This document shows positions 56,544 to 64,000 of a stretch of DNA of 64,000 bases, in pieces. The translations under genes were made by a program, and so were the position numbers. Every line of letters begins with the position of its first letter. Position 1 is the stretch's first letter. This DNA comes from Pseudoalteromonas rubra (GTDB lineage Bacteria > Pseudomonadota > Gammaproteobacteria > Enterobacterales > Alteromonadaceae). Under the pieces are notes generated by a model. The model was not told the origin of the DNA, ran no database searches, and saw nothing but the letters and a program-made list of their open reading frames with translations. The stretch is taken from assembly GCF_005886805.2 (NCBI RefSeq), contig NZ_CP045429.1, forward strand, positions 4,496,501-4,560,500. Direction: 5' to 3'.

Positions 56544-57848
56544 CTAACTGGAGAGGTTCATGACTGTGCTTGGACGGTTCAAAGGTAATACGATCCTTGC
56601 AATAGCACCTTTTTCATTCTTTCGATTTTTGACATGTAGCTCTCCTTGCTGACTTTCCACCAATGAGCGACATAGCTCTAAGCCCAGTCCCTGGCCATTT
56701 TCTTTTGTACTGTAAAATGGTGTTTGGATATTGTCGAGGTTTTGAATACCACACCCTCTATCTATCACTTCAATAAATACCTGGTTAAATTTCGTAAAAC
56801 AATTTAGCACCACTGACTGACCCGGCTCACTTGCTTCAAATGCATTTTTGATTAGGTTGATAAGCGTTTGTTCGAGCAAGTCAGGATCTGACACAAATTC
56901 TATCGGATCACAGTGCAGCTCCAGCTTACCCTCAGGAAAAAGTAACTTAACTCGTTGATATATGCTTTCAATGCTGGTTATCTGATAGTTCGGTTCAGGC
57001 CTTTTACTACAATGAACATATGCATTTATAAATGACAATAACCCAACCGCTCTATTGTGAATGATATGTAGGATCTTCTCACCTTCTGGCGTTAGCGCCT
57101 CATTGTCGATAAGAGATAGGCTCAACGATTGAATTGGTGTGAGAGAGTTACCAACCTCATGTTTAATCACACGGATCAGTTTTTGCCATGCTTCAGCTTG
57201 TGTCTTTCTGATGGTAGATTGTTGATCAATAAAGATTAATAGTTCGAGAGCCGTACCATCATGATAAAGCTTGCTATGTCGGATCTGCCAGCGTCGGTTG
57301 ATATCCGCATCGACGAATTCCCATACACCCTCGACTTGGTGCAAGCCAAAACGGTCCGCGAGTTTCTTTTTCTGTAACTGCCATGCATAACCAGAAAAAT
57401 TAGAAAATGCGCCATTTGCTCTAATTAGCTGGCTCTTGTCATTGAGTATGAGCATTGGCAGGTCCAGCTCTTCCAGCAAATCGTAAATGATCAGCTTGCT
57501 CTGATCGTAGCGAGTATGCGCTAAATGAATCTCTTTGCTGAGTTCAGCCAGCTTGTCTTGAATATCAAGCCCGACGCCATTTTGAAATCGTTGCCTTACC
57601 CGACGACGATGATCACCATTAATGAGTGCGTCCAGGTGCCCATTAATGCCGATATAAAACCCCAGTAATCGATTGTACTGAGCCATCGCTAGATAACCAA
57701 ATAAGATACTAAAAGGCAACGCCATAGCGATACTTAGTACCGCCTGAGAGGTCGTTAGCCAGACAATAGTCACGCAGGCGAGCGTAAGCAGGGTCCCCCA
57801 GCAGCCTAGTATCATTAAGACGATGCGTTCCAAAGACGTTTTAGCCAT
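56544..57848 (-). CDS. Sensor histidine kinase with PAS-like domain
   Basis: The protein has 434 residues. Two N-terminal hydrophobic helices (about 10-57) are followed by a HAMP/coiled linker and a PAS-like domain (about 118-210). The HisKA box IKHEVGNSLTPIQSL places the phosphorylated His at residue 230. The ATPase domain has LIKNAFEAS, IDRGCGI and ENGQGLGLELCRSL. The HEVGNxLTP form is typical of kinases paired with sigma-54 regulators. It starts 8 bp inside the end of the regulator gene, so the two are translated together. Confidence 0.9.
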   Translation of the reverse strand: MAKTSLERIVLMILGCWGTLLTLACVTIVWLTTSQAVLSIAMALPFSILFGYLAMAQYNRLLGFYIGINGHLDALINGDHRRRVRQRFQNGVGLDIQDKLAELSKEIHLAHTRYDQSKLIIYDLLEELDLPMLILNDKSQLIRANGAFSNFSGYAWQLQKKKLADRFGLHQVEGVWEFVDADINRRWQIRHSKLYHDGTALELLIFIDQQSTIRKTQAEAWQKLIRVIKHEVGNSLTPIQSLSLSLIDNEALTPEGEKILHIIHNRAVGLLSFINAYVHCSKRPEPNYQITSIESIYQRVKLLFPEGKLELHCDPIEFVSDPDLLEQTLINLIKNAFEASEPGQSVVLNCFTKFNQVFIEVIDRGCGIQNLDNIQTPFYSTKENGQGLGLELCRSLVESQQGELHVKNRKNEKGAIARIVLPLNRPSTVMNLSS

Positions 57849-59202
57849 ATTTTATTTGATACTTTTCCATTCTGCGATACAGAGCACTGGTACTTAGCCC
57901 CAAAATTTTAGCCGCTTCAGCCGTACAACCATCCGTTTTTTCTAGCGATTTGATAATTAGCGAAGATTCAGCTTCCGCCAAAGTTGTCAACGGATGGTTC
58001 GAAGCCTGACTTGGCACAGGCGTTATATTCAGCACTTCTCTGTCAATGGTCTCCGACGAACAAAGCAATACGGCACGTTCCATCACATGACTCAGCTCTC
58101 GAACGTTGCCCGACCAACGATAGCCTTCCAAGGCACTGACAGCACTAGGTTTAATTTTAGGTGCCGGTCGGTTATATTTTTTACTATGCAAGTTTACAAA
58201 GTGTGTCGCCAATAAACTGATATCTTCTCGTCGTTCTCTGAGCGGCGGCATCGTTACTTCAAATGTATTAATACGATAATACAAATCTTCACGAAATATT
58301 TTCTCTTCGATGAGGGTTCTCAACTCGGCGTTGGTTGCGCATATAAGACGCACATTTGCATGCTGCGTGGTGCTGCTTCCTACCGCCTCATACTCCCCGC
58401 TTTCCAGCACACGTAGCAACTTACTTTGCTGCATCATTGACATATTTGCAATTTCATCAAGCAATAAGGTCCCTTCATGTGCAATTGAGAATCGACCTAT
58501 GCGATCTGATTTCGCATCTGTAAACGCACCTTTAATATGCCCAAACATTTCGCTCTCAAATAAGTCATCCGGGATCGCACCCATATTGACAGACACCAGG
58601 TTTTTATCACGCCTGGGTGACAGGTTATATATGTACTTTGCCAGAGAGCTTTTCCCAGTCCCATTCTCACCCAGGATGAGTACAGAGGCATCCGTTTCGC
58701 TGACCCGCTCTACTTGCTGCATCACTTTTTTCATTGCAGGGGAGTGCCAAAGTATTTCTGTACTAGACTGCTCGGCAAGCTGCTGAGCTAAACCTTGTTT
58801 TGACTTTTCCAAGTTTTGTAGTTTTATTTGTTGCTCTAAAATTTGAAAAAGGCGCTGGTTTTGCCAAGGCTTTTCAATAAAATCTGCCGCTCCAAGTTTC
58901 ATTGACTGAACAATTAATTCTGTATTCGACCACGCGGTCATCACGACAATAGCCCGGTCAGGGTTACGCTCACGTAACTTTTTGAGCAACGCCAGGCCGT
59001 CACTACCTGAAGTTGTGTCAGACGTATAATTCATGTCCATTAACACCAGGTCGGGATTACCATTACGATCTTCGAGCAAGCCCTGCTCTATCGTCTGCGC
59101 ATAGCTGACTCGAAAACCTTTTTTGCTCAAAATATATTCAAGTGAAAGGCAAATATCTAGTTTATCATCCAGTACTAAAATATGAGGAGGAGTAGACGGC
59201 AT
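57841..59202 (-). CDS. NtrC-type sigma-54-dependent response regulator
   Basis: I use the ATG at 59202 with AAGGA upstream (453 residues). The receiver domain has the phosphate-accepting Asp56 in LVLMDMNYT. The AAA+ domain has Walker A GENGTGKS (178-185) and LLLDEIANM. The loop that contacts sigma-54 reads GAFTDA (225-230) in place of the usual GAFTGA. The C-terminus has a Fis-type helix-turn-helix (GCTAEAAKILGLSTSALYRRM). With the kinase encoded next, it should activate sigma-54 promoters. The MacB-type exporter genes at 61215-64000 are a candidate target. Confidence 0.9.
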   Translation of the reverse strand: MPSTPPHILVLDDKLDICLSLEYILSKKGFRVSYAQTIEQGLLEDRNGNPDLVLMDMNYTSDTTSGSDGLALLKKLRERNPDRAIVVMTAWSNTELIVQSMKLGAADFIEKPWQNQRLFQILEQQIKLQNLEKSKQGLAQQLAEQSSTEILWHSPAMKKVMQQVERVSETDASVLILGENGTGKSSLAKYIYNLSPRRDKNLVSVNMGAIPDDLFESEMFGHIKGAFTDAKSDRIGRFSIAHEGTLLLDEIANMSMMQQSKLLRVLESGEYEAVGSSTTQHANVRLICATNAELRTLIEEKIFREDLYYRINTFEVTMPPLRERREDISLLATHFVNLHSKKYNRPAPKIKPSAVSALEGYRWSGNVRELSHVMERAVLLCSSETIDREVLNITPVPSQASNHPLTTLAEAESSLIIKSLEKTDGCTAEAAKILGLSTSALYRRMEKYQIKYG

Positions 59203-59320
59203 ATAAAAATCCTTGTATTTCACAGAGCTTAAAAAGCTACTGATAAAAACAACATTATACTTACATTTTAACCCAACACTGTGCCCACTTAAAGATCATT
59301 CACACTATGCTAGATAGCTG

Positions 59321-59563
59321 ATGAGTAAAAAAAAGCATACCAGAAATCATTCCCACCATGACCTTCAGACACACAACCCAGTCGTTGCAATCACCACTGT
59401 GACAGCAGCGAAAAAAACACATACAACTGAATTTAATAAAGAAATTGCTCAGTTAGTTGCCAAAGTTGGGATTGAGGTTGCCGCCAGAGGTTTAAGTATT
59501 AATGAGTCGAAAATCAATAACAGGCGAAATAAACTCCAGCAAAAACAGCGCAGCCCAGTCTGA
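59321..59563 (+). CDS. Possible small basic protein
   Basis: The frame encodes 80 residues, His- and Lys-rich at the start (KKKHTRNHSHHD) and basic at the end (NNRRNKLQQKQRSPV). It starts with ATG divergently from the regulator gene, but no ribosome site is visible. Coding is uncertain and no family was recognised. It lacks Cys, so it is not a lanthipeptide precursor. Confidence 0.35.
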   Translation: MSKKKHTRNHSHHDLQTHNPVVAITTVTAAKKTHTTEFNKEIAQLVAKVGIEVAARGLSINESKINNRRNKLQQKQRSPV

Positions 59564-59982
59564 GGCCGAAGCTGGCCCACAGGTAATATCGTTCATGGCG
59601 ACCGTATCGGCACATATTGCTCAAGCGGCATTCGATAGCTAAGAATAAAGAATTAGTTAAGGCATAGCATAAACAGGAAAGAGGATTGTTGGGACATAGA
59701 AACAGACTAAGTCATACTCACTGTGGTGAGCTGATCTTTAATGGGATTGATCAAGTGTCTCTATGTTGATCTGTCGTTCGTCATTAGTCAGTATTTTCTA
59801 ACAATCAGCGTCAGTAACCTACTAGGATCATGGTGTTTCATCATCAGTGTCCAGTCCTATAACTGAAATAGTGAGGGCTGAGAATACGTGCTAAAAAATG
59901 GCCAGCAGTGAAATAAAAAATAAAGCATTTTCAAAAACTTAAAAAATACAGTATAGGCAATTATGTTGCAACTTACGGTGGA

Positions 59983-60145
59983 GTAATACCAATTTTCTCA
60001 ATTAGGTGTTCTATTTTGAGGCGAGAAAATAGGGTCGATAACACCGCTCCCACGGCCTGCTATCGCTGAGGCACCTACGTCCATATAGGCGAGGCTAAAG
60101 TTTGCGAGCTTATACCTTAGGTAAAGGTTCTAAATGAGAAAACCT
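59983..60145. repeat. MITE/REP-like element
   Basis: The block of about 160 bp begins GTAATACCAATTTTCTCAATTAG and ends near CTAAATGAGAAAACC. The ends are imperfect inverted repeats (TTTTCTCAATTAG against TTTTCTCATTTAG). An internal palindrome, CTATTTT-GAGGCGAG-AAAATAG, sits at 60011-60032. The TAATACCAATT start recalls short repeats seen in Pseudoalteromonas and related marine genomes, though this was not checked by search. Confidence 0.5.
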
Positions 60146-60585
60146 CAAAGCCGTTAACATTAAATTTACTCACTTCCAATTGAACAGGGATTAAGTGAAA
60201 TAAGTATAAGCTCCCTACACATATTTTCAGACAAAAAACCGTGATACAGACCGAACAGATTTGAGGCAAGCGTTGCCATTAGTGCACTTAGACTGTCCCT
60301 TTTTGTTGTTCAATCAATTGTAGTAATTACTCTGAGGTCATGCGTTTAGATATGTTCAACTTCGAATTAAGTTCAGAGCGTATTATATGAACTGGACGTA
60401 CTCAGAAACCAGAAAATATTTAAGCGAAATTTATTATAGATTAACTATATAGGTGCTTTAAAAAAACAGCTGGTGTAAAATACCCTAAGCATAAGGAAAT
60501 TGGTAGCCTGCCACCAGCAGCCTACCGAGTTAAATGCGTAAACGACAGTTTAGAAATGCCTTACATTGGAGTTGAATTAAGGCTA

Positions 60586-60623
60586 AGTAAAAACTACAAT
60601 AATTAGTAAAAACTACAATAATT
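60586..60623 (+). repeat. 19-bp tandem duplication
   Basis: AGTAAAAACTACAATAATT occurs twice back to back, about 45 bp upstream of the regulator start at 60666. It could be a pair of binding sites or a replication-slip duplication. Confidence 0.7.
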
Positions 60624-60665
60624 AAATTAATTAAACAACCAAGGAAAACAGGGTTGGAAACTTCT

Positions 60666-61154
60666 ATGTCAATAAAAAAAATAAATGATGTAACTTTCTT
60701 CGATTTAAGAAACGTACAAAAAAACCATATCGAAAGTGGCCCATTCGAAAGCGGAGTTTATGAAGTCAATGATATTATAGTTGACTTTAGCACCAACCAA
60801 TTAACAGATCCTTACGGCAGGAAAACCAGACTCGAGCCTTTGATTATGGAATTACTGGCTTTTATGATAAAAAATACAGGTTCTTATCTTAGCTGCAATG
60901 ATCTCATGCAGCATGTTTGGTCAGGTAAGATTGTTTCAGATAATACAATCAGAGTGGCAATGAAAAAACTTAGGGATGCAATGGGCGATAATCCAAAACT
61001 GCCTAAGTTTATAAAAACAACACCGAGTAAAGGCTATATACTAATTGCTCAGGTATCCAAAAAAGAGTTTAATCATAACAACATACTGCCAATTTCAAAT
61101 AAACTGATAATGTCTAGAGTTGGCAAGCTTTTTTCAAACTTTTTCATTAGATAA
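60666..61154 (+). CDS. OmpR/CadC-type winged-helix regulator
   Basis: I use the ATG at 60666 (GGAAAC upstream, 162 residues) instead of a TTG at 60654. A winged-helix domain (about 35-130) has LEPLIMELLAFMIKNTGSYLSCNDLMQHVWSG split over its helices and NTIRVAMKKLRDAMGDN with the wing ending IKTTPSKGYILIA. It resembles the trans_reg_C domain of CadC/ToxR proteins but has no transmembrane segment or receiver domain. It is convergent with the MacB-type permease gene. Confidence 0.75.
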   Translation: MSIKKINDVTFFDLRNVQKNHIESGPFESGVYEVNDIIVDFSTNQLTDPYGRKTRLEPLIMELLAFMIKNTGSYLSCNDLMQHVWSGKIVSDNTIRVAMKKLRDAMGDNPKLPKFIKTTPSKGYILIAQVSKKEFNHNNILPISNKLIMSRVGKLFSNFFIR

Positions 61155-61177
61155 ATAACTCTTCAACTCTAGTTTTG

Positions 61178-61208
61178 GCTAGCTCTGATAAGTTCCATCA
61201 GAGCTAGC
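61178..61208. terminator. Hairpin between two convergent genes
   Basis: GCTAGCTCTGAT and ATCAGAGCTAGC form a perfect 12-bp stem with a 7-nt loop between the regulator and permease genes. It lacks a long T-tract, so its strength as a terminator is uncertain. Confidence 0.6.
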
Positions 61209-61214
61209 ATTCTC

Positions 61215-63644
61215 TTAATCATCATTGCGCAATGAGTAAACTGGACTCCTATTCGCTACGCCATTCAGTGAAATTATTGATATCATGATGGATAGTAATA
61301 ACGTCAGAGCTATTGCTGACAGAGAAGGAAACAAGTCTACATTAAAGTTTGTAAAATCCACTTTCCTTTTTGCTACTTCAAAAAGTAGCATTGCCATCAC
61401 ACTAATAACCACACCCCAAATTATTGCTTTACTGTTGTCTTTTAAGACGTCTTTAACGATATGCATAGGGTTAGCGCCAATAGCCATCCTAACTCCCAGT
61501 TCATACTGACGCATTTTAACGTTATAACTTAGAATGCCATAAAGGCCTATTGCAGCTAATAGTAAAGTTAAGATAGATAGTGAGATTGTAATTACAGCCG
61601 TAGCCACATCTCTCTTTAATATTCTATAGTGCAAATCTTCCATACTATAATATAGAAACACTCTAAAATTATTATCATAATCACTAACTAGATTTTGCAA
61701 AGACTGTTTACTTAATGGGGCTTCTCCTTGCCTTTTTACAACAAAGCTAAGTTTTTCTACCTCAGATGGCAGGTATAGCATTTCGTCAAAGGCTCTGCCA
61801 GAGGGGTTATTAACATCTTCGACAACTGAAATAATTTTGTAAGTCACTCCGCTATACATGAGAGGCTGATTTATTGCGGAAAACTCATCCCCATATAATG
61901 CCTTTGCCAAAGTCTGGCTTACCATAACCACTTTACTATTATTTCTGACTTCCATCTCTGTAAATTGACGACCTGTAATTGTTTTTTGTGAGAAAACCTT
62001 CTGAAGATCGTTGTCAGAAATTAATACATTTGTTCGGATATAATCATTCGGTCTATCGGGGTGTAGTACTGAACGTGTCATACGAGGAGATAAAGGAGTA
62101 GCACTTATAATTGAAACAGCCTCAACTTCAGGCATAGCTTCAATCAAGCTCTTCAACTCTTTTCCTTGCTGACTCATTGAAAGTTCGCTTAAGTCTTTAT
62201 TACCAGTACTCACAGTAATATAATAAGTGTCTTCCGTATCAATACCTAATGACTGTGTAATTTTAGTCGATGCCTCAAACATCAAAGAGAAATTAGTTGA
62301 AAGTAGTATAATTGCTAACGTAATTTGGCTTGCGGCTAGCACAACACGTAGTCCCGACGAAATTTGCAGACCCGAACCTTTCCCGCTTGATTGCAACATA
62401 CCATTTAACCCTCGGTAGTTGACAGCAAGGGAAGCTGTACCTGCGAAAATAAAAGAAAGTATGATGCCGCATATGAGCATAAATACGATAGATGGCAGAT
62501 CCAGGCTCATTTCATCTAATCTAGGCAGCTGCCCTGCTGCATTTTGTTGCAACAAGTAAATACCACATAGAGCAATGGCTATTGACAATAATAAAGCACC
62601 AAATGTTAAACACATCGACTCTGCTAACATTGCCCGAAAAATATGCTGCTTTTGAGCCCCCAGCGCGGCTTGAATGGCCAGTTGACGACGCTTTTCAACA
62701 ATTCGTGACAAAAATAGATTCGTCGCGTTCGCTACCGCTATAAGTAATAAAGCTAACACCCCGGCAAAAAATAGCGCACTTGTTGTTTCACTATCTCCAA
62801 TAATAGCTTCTTCAAAAGTTAATAGCCTTGCTTGCAAACTAACGCCTTTCCAATATTCAGAGCCTTGAGTGTTTCTTCTGAAACCAGCATCAGAGAGACT
62901 AGTAAGTTCATGCTGCGCTTGTTGTAATTCTAGGGATGCCTTTACTTTTCCAACAAACTGGATATGTGGTAAAAAGTCATCCCAGCTAGTGCGCAGTTCC
63001 GCGTGAATGGAATTGTAGTCCCAGGGTAAGTAAACAAGACTTTCTGACTTAAACTCAGTTAACTGCGGCTGTTGAAAATCTGCGGAAAGTACGCCTACCA
63101 CAACAAATTGAATATCCTCCACCGCAACCGTTTTCCCTAAAACATCAGGTTCACGATTAAAAATTGTCTGCCATGCTTTATCGGTGAGAATGACCGACGG
63201 TTTATATTGATTAAGCCCTTCAGACTCATTAAACGCACGACCCAATTGCATTGACGCCGTCGTGATTTCGAAGTAATCCGGCGTAACATAGCTAGCATTG
63301 ACCCGGGGCATACTACTAATACTGGTTATTTGCGTTATATCACTTGAGATCAGCGCCTTTTCATCAAAGGCCTTACTTTTTCTGTACCACTCCAACAGGC
63401 TTGGGTAACTTTGAAAGCCTTCTCCACTTGATTCATAGCTTTTAATTCGTACGTGGTTTGCAACAACTAGACGCTCATGATCGTTATAAACAAGCGGTTT
63501 AACAAATATTAGGTAGTTTAAATTAAAAGCAGTTATTAATGCGCCCAGCGTGATCCCTAACGTCAGAATAATCGTGAAACAAAATGCTGGAACTTTTAGT
63601 AGACTGAAAAAGCTTAATTTTAGTTCGTGCAAGAAGTAGTTCAC
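61215..63644 (-). CDS. MacB/ADOP-type ABC transporter permease
   Basis: The protein has 809 residues. Its GTG start overlaps the ATPase stop codon (GTGA). An N-terminal helix, a periplasmic MacB_PCD domain (about 45-270) and a FtsX transmembrane block (about 285-460) are followed by a second periplasmic domain and a C-terminal FtsX block (about 685-800) with RQYELGVRMAIGANPMHIV. This duplicated layout matches ADOP-type macrolide-efflux-like permeases. The substrate is unknown. A peptide or a membrane-stress signal is possible. Confidence 0.88.
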   Translation of the reverse strand: MNYFLHELKLSFFSLLKVPAFCFTIILTLGITLGALITAFNLNYLIFVKPLVYNDHERLVVANHVRIKSYESSGEGFQSYPSLLEWYRKSKAFDEKALISSDITQITSISSMPRVNASYVTPDYFEITTASMQLGRAFNESEGLNQYKPSVILTDKAWQTIFNREPDVLGKTVAVEDIQFVVVGVLSADFQQPQLTEFKSESLVYLPWDYNSIHAELRTSWDDFLPHIQFVGKVKASLELQQAQHELTSLSDAGFRRNTQGSEYWKGVSLQARLLTFEEAIIGDSETTSALFFAGVLALLLIAVANATNLFLSRIVEKRRQLAIQAALGAQKQHIFRAMLAESMCLTFGALLLSIAIALCGIYLLQQNAAGQLPRLDEMSLDLPSIVFMLICGIILSFIFAGTASLAVNYRGLNGMLQSSGKGSGLQISSGLRVVLAASQITLAIILLSTNFSLMFEASTKITQSLGIDTEDTYYITVSTGNKDLSELSMSQQGKELKSLIEAMPEVEAVSIISATPLSPRMTRSVLHPDRPNDYIRTNVLISDNDLQKVFSQKTITGRQFTEMEVRNNSKVVMVSQTLAKALYGDEFSAINQPLMYSGVTYKIISVVEDVNNPSGRAFDEMLYLPSEVEKLSFVVKRQGEAPLSKQSLQNLVSDYDNNFRVFLYYSMEDLHYRILKRDVATAVITISLSILTLLLAAIGLYGILSYNVKMRQYELGVRMAIGANPMHIVKDVLKDNSKAIIWGVVISVMAMLLFEVAKRKVDFTNFNVDLFPSLSAIALTLLLSIMISIISLNGVANRSPVYSLRNDD

Positions 63645-64000
63645 ACAGCCTCCATCACATTTTGTTTTTGCTCTACAATTTCACCATCCAATAGATGCAG
63701 TTGACGGTGGGCCATATCTGCGTATCGAGCATCGTGAGTTACCATGCAAATAGTGACGCCTTCTTTGTTTAATTGTTCAAGCATCTCCATCACAATATCA
63801 CCATTTTTGCTGTCCAAGTTTCCTGTTGGCTCATCCACCAAGAGAATTGCAGGCTCAGCAATCAAAGCTCGGGCAATAGCCACCCTTTGTTGTTGACCAC
63901 CAGATAGTTGATTCGGTTTATGGTCAACCCTATGACCTAGATCGACCCTGGTAAGGCACTTTATTGCGCGCTCACGTGCCTCATTAAGAGGTACTGGTGG
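63641..64000 (-). CDS. ABC transporter ATPase, cut by the window edge
   Basis: The 5' part lies beyond the window, so the true start is not visible. The last 119 codons are present and contain the signature NQLSGGQQQRVAIARAL, Walker B ILLVDEPTGNLD and the H-loop MVTHDARYADMA. It is of the MacB/LolD type and pairs with the permease gene it overlaps. Confidence 0.92.
   Translation of the reverse strand, partial: PPVPLNEARERAIKCLTRVDLGHRVDHKPNQLSGGQQQRVAIARALIAEPAILLVDEPTGNLDSKNGDIVMEMLEQLNKEGVTICMVTHDARYADMAHRQLHLLDGEIVEQKQNVMEAV

Larger units (their letters stand above)
59564..60665. other. Intergenic region of about 1.1 kb with repeats
   Basis: No supported gene or small Cys-containing frame was found. 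It holds the MITE-like repeat at 59983-60145 and a short tandem duplication at 60586-60623. The rest is A+T-rich and may carry the promoter of the winged-helix regulator. Confidence 0.45.

Noticed and set aside
1..64000. CRISPR array, guide RNA or Cas genes linked to the Tn7 element
   Set aside because: TnsD and TnsE are the ordinary protein target selectors, and no spaced repeat array or Cas protein was found.

Overview
The window reads as chromosome of a marine gammaproteobacterium, most probably Pseudoalteromonas. This is an inference from the protein repertoire: several secreted proteases, a subtilase with PA, PKD and chitin-binding domains, a DeoR-glmS operon, glmU nearby, and a resident Tn7. 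No rRNA, tRNA or CRISPR array was seen.

Left flank (1-13740). A small secreted protein and a 1184-residue secreted Ig/FnIII-like repeat protein share a C-terminal domain. A run of exported hydrolases follows: M1 aminopeptidase, S8 subtilase and S1 trypsin-like protease. An HxlR regulator is broken by a stop codon at its conserved Trp. An NAD(P)-binding epimerase-like protein, a membrane protein and a secreted SnoaL-like protein complete the region.

Tn7 element (13741-28796, 15056 bp). This is a complete canonical Tn7 relative. It has tnsA, tnsB, tnsC, tnsD and tnsE in order, TGTG...CACA termini, a 5-bp target duplication (tttcg) and TnsB-type sites at both ends. The right end lies 25 bp past the glmS stop codon, the classical attTn7 position. 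The insertion separates glmS from a hairpin terminator that now lies at 13713-13738, beyond the far end of the element. The cargo is visibly A+T-rich and consists of two convergent gene sets. The first (+ strand) encodes a STAS-like/GHKL ATPase, a DUF4325 STAS-like protein and a two-helix membrane protein. The second (- strand) encodes an AAA+ ATPase, a subtilisin-like protease, a glycine-zipper peptide and a three-helix membrane protein. Both look like regulated modules with a possible membrane or protease effector. A defence role is plausible but unproven.

Middle (28822-46789). glmS and a DeoR-family regulator form an operon with an operator-like cluster upstream. Next come a LytTR regulator, a TonB-receptor-like barrel, a lipoprotein with two DTG aspartic-protease motifs, and a YbaK-type deacylase. 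A small DUF6482-like protein, MltD and a T4-type (GH24) lysozyme follow. The rest comprises two membrane-bound AraC regulators, a 2'-5' RNA ligase-like protein, a membrane-anchored Xre protein, a class C beta-lactamase-like hydrolase, an S41 protease with TPR-like repeats and a small secreted protein.

Lanthipeptide-type locus (46897-54870). Full-length LanB, LanC, a C39-peptidase ABC exporter and an HlyD adaptor are encoded on the minus strand between the small secreted protein gene and glmU. No precursor peptide gene was found in the locus gaps.

Right flank (55027-64000). glmU is followed by a sensor kinase and NtrC-type regulator pair. Then comes about 1.1 kb of mostly non-coding DNA with a MITE-like repeat, a winged-helix regulator, and a MacB-type ABC permease with its ATPase, which is cut by the window edge. 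The two-component pair and the ABC exporter may work together, by analogy with similar gene neighbourhoods.
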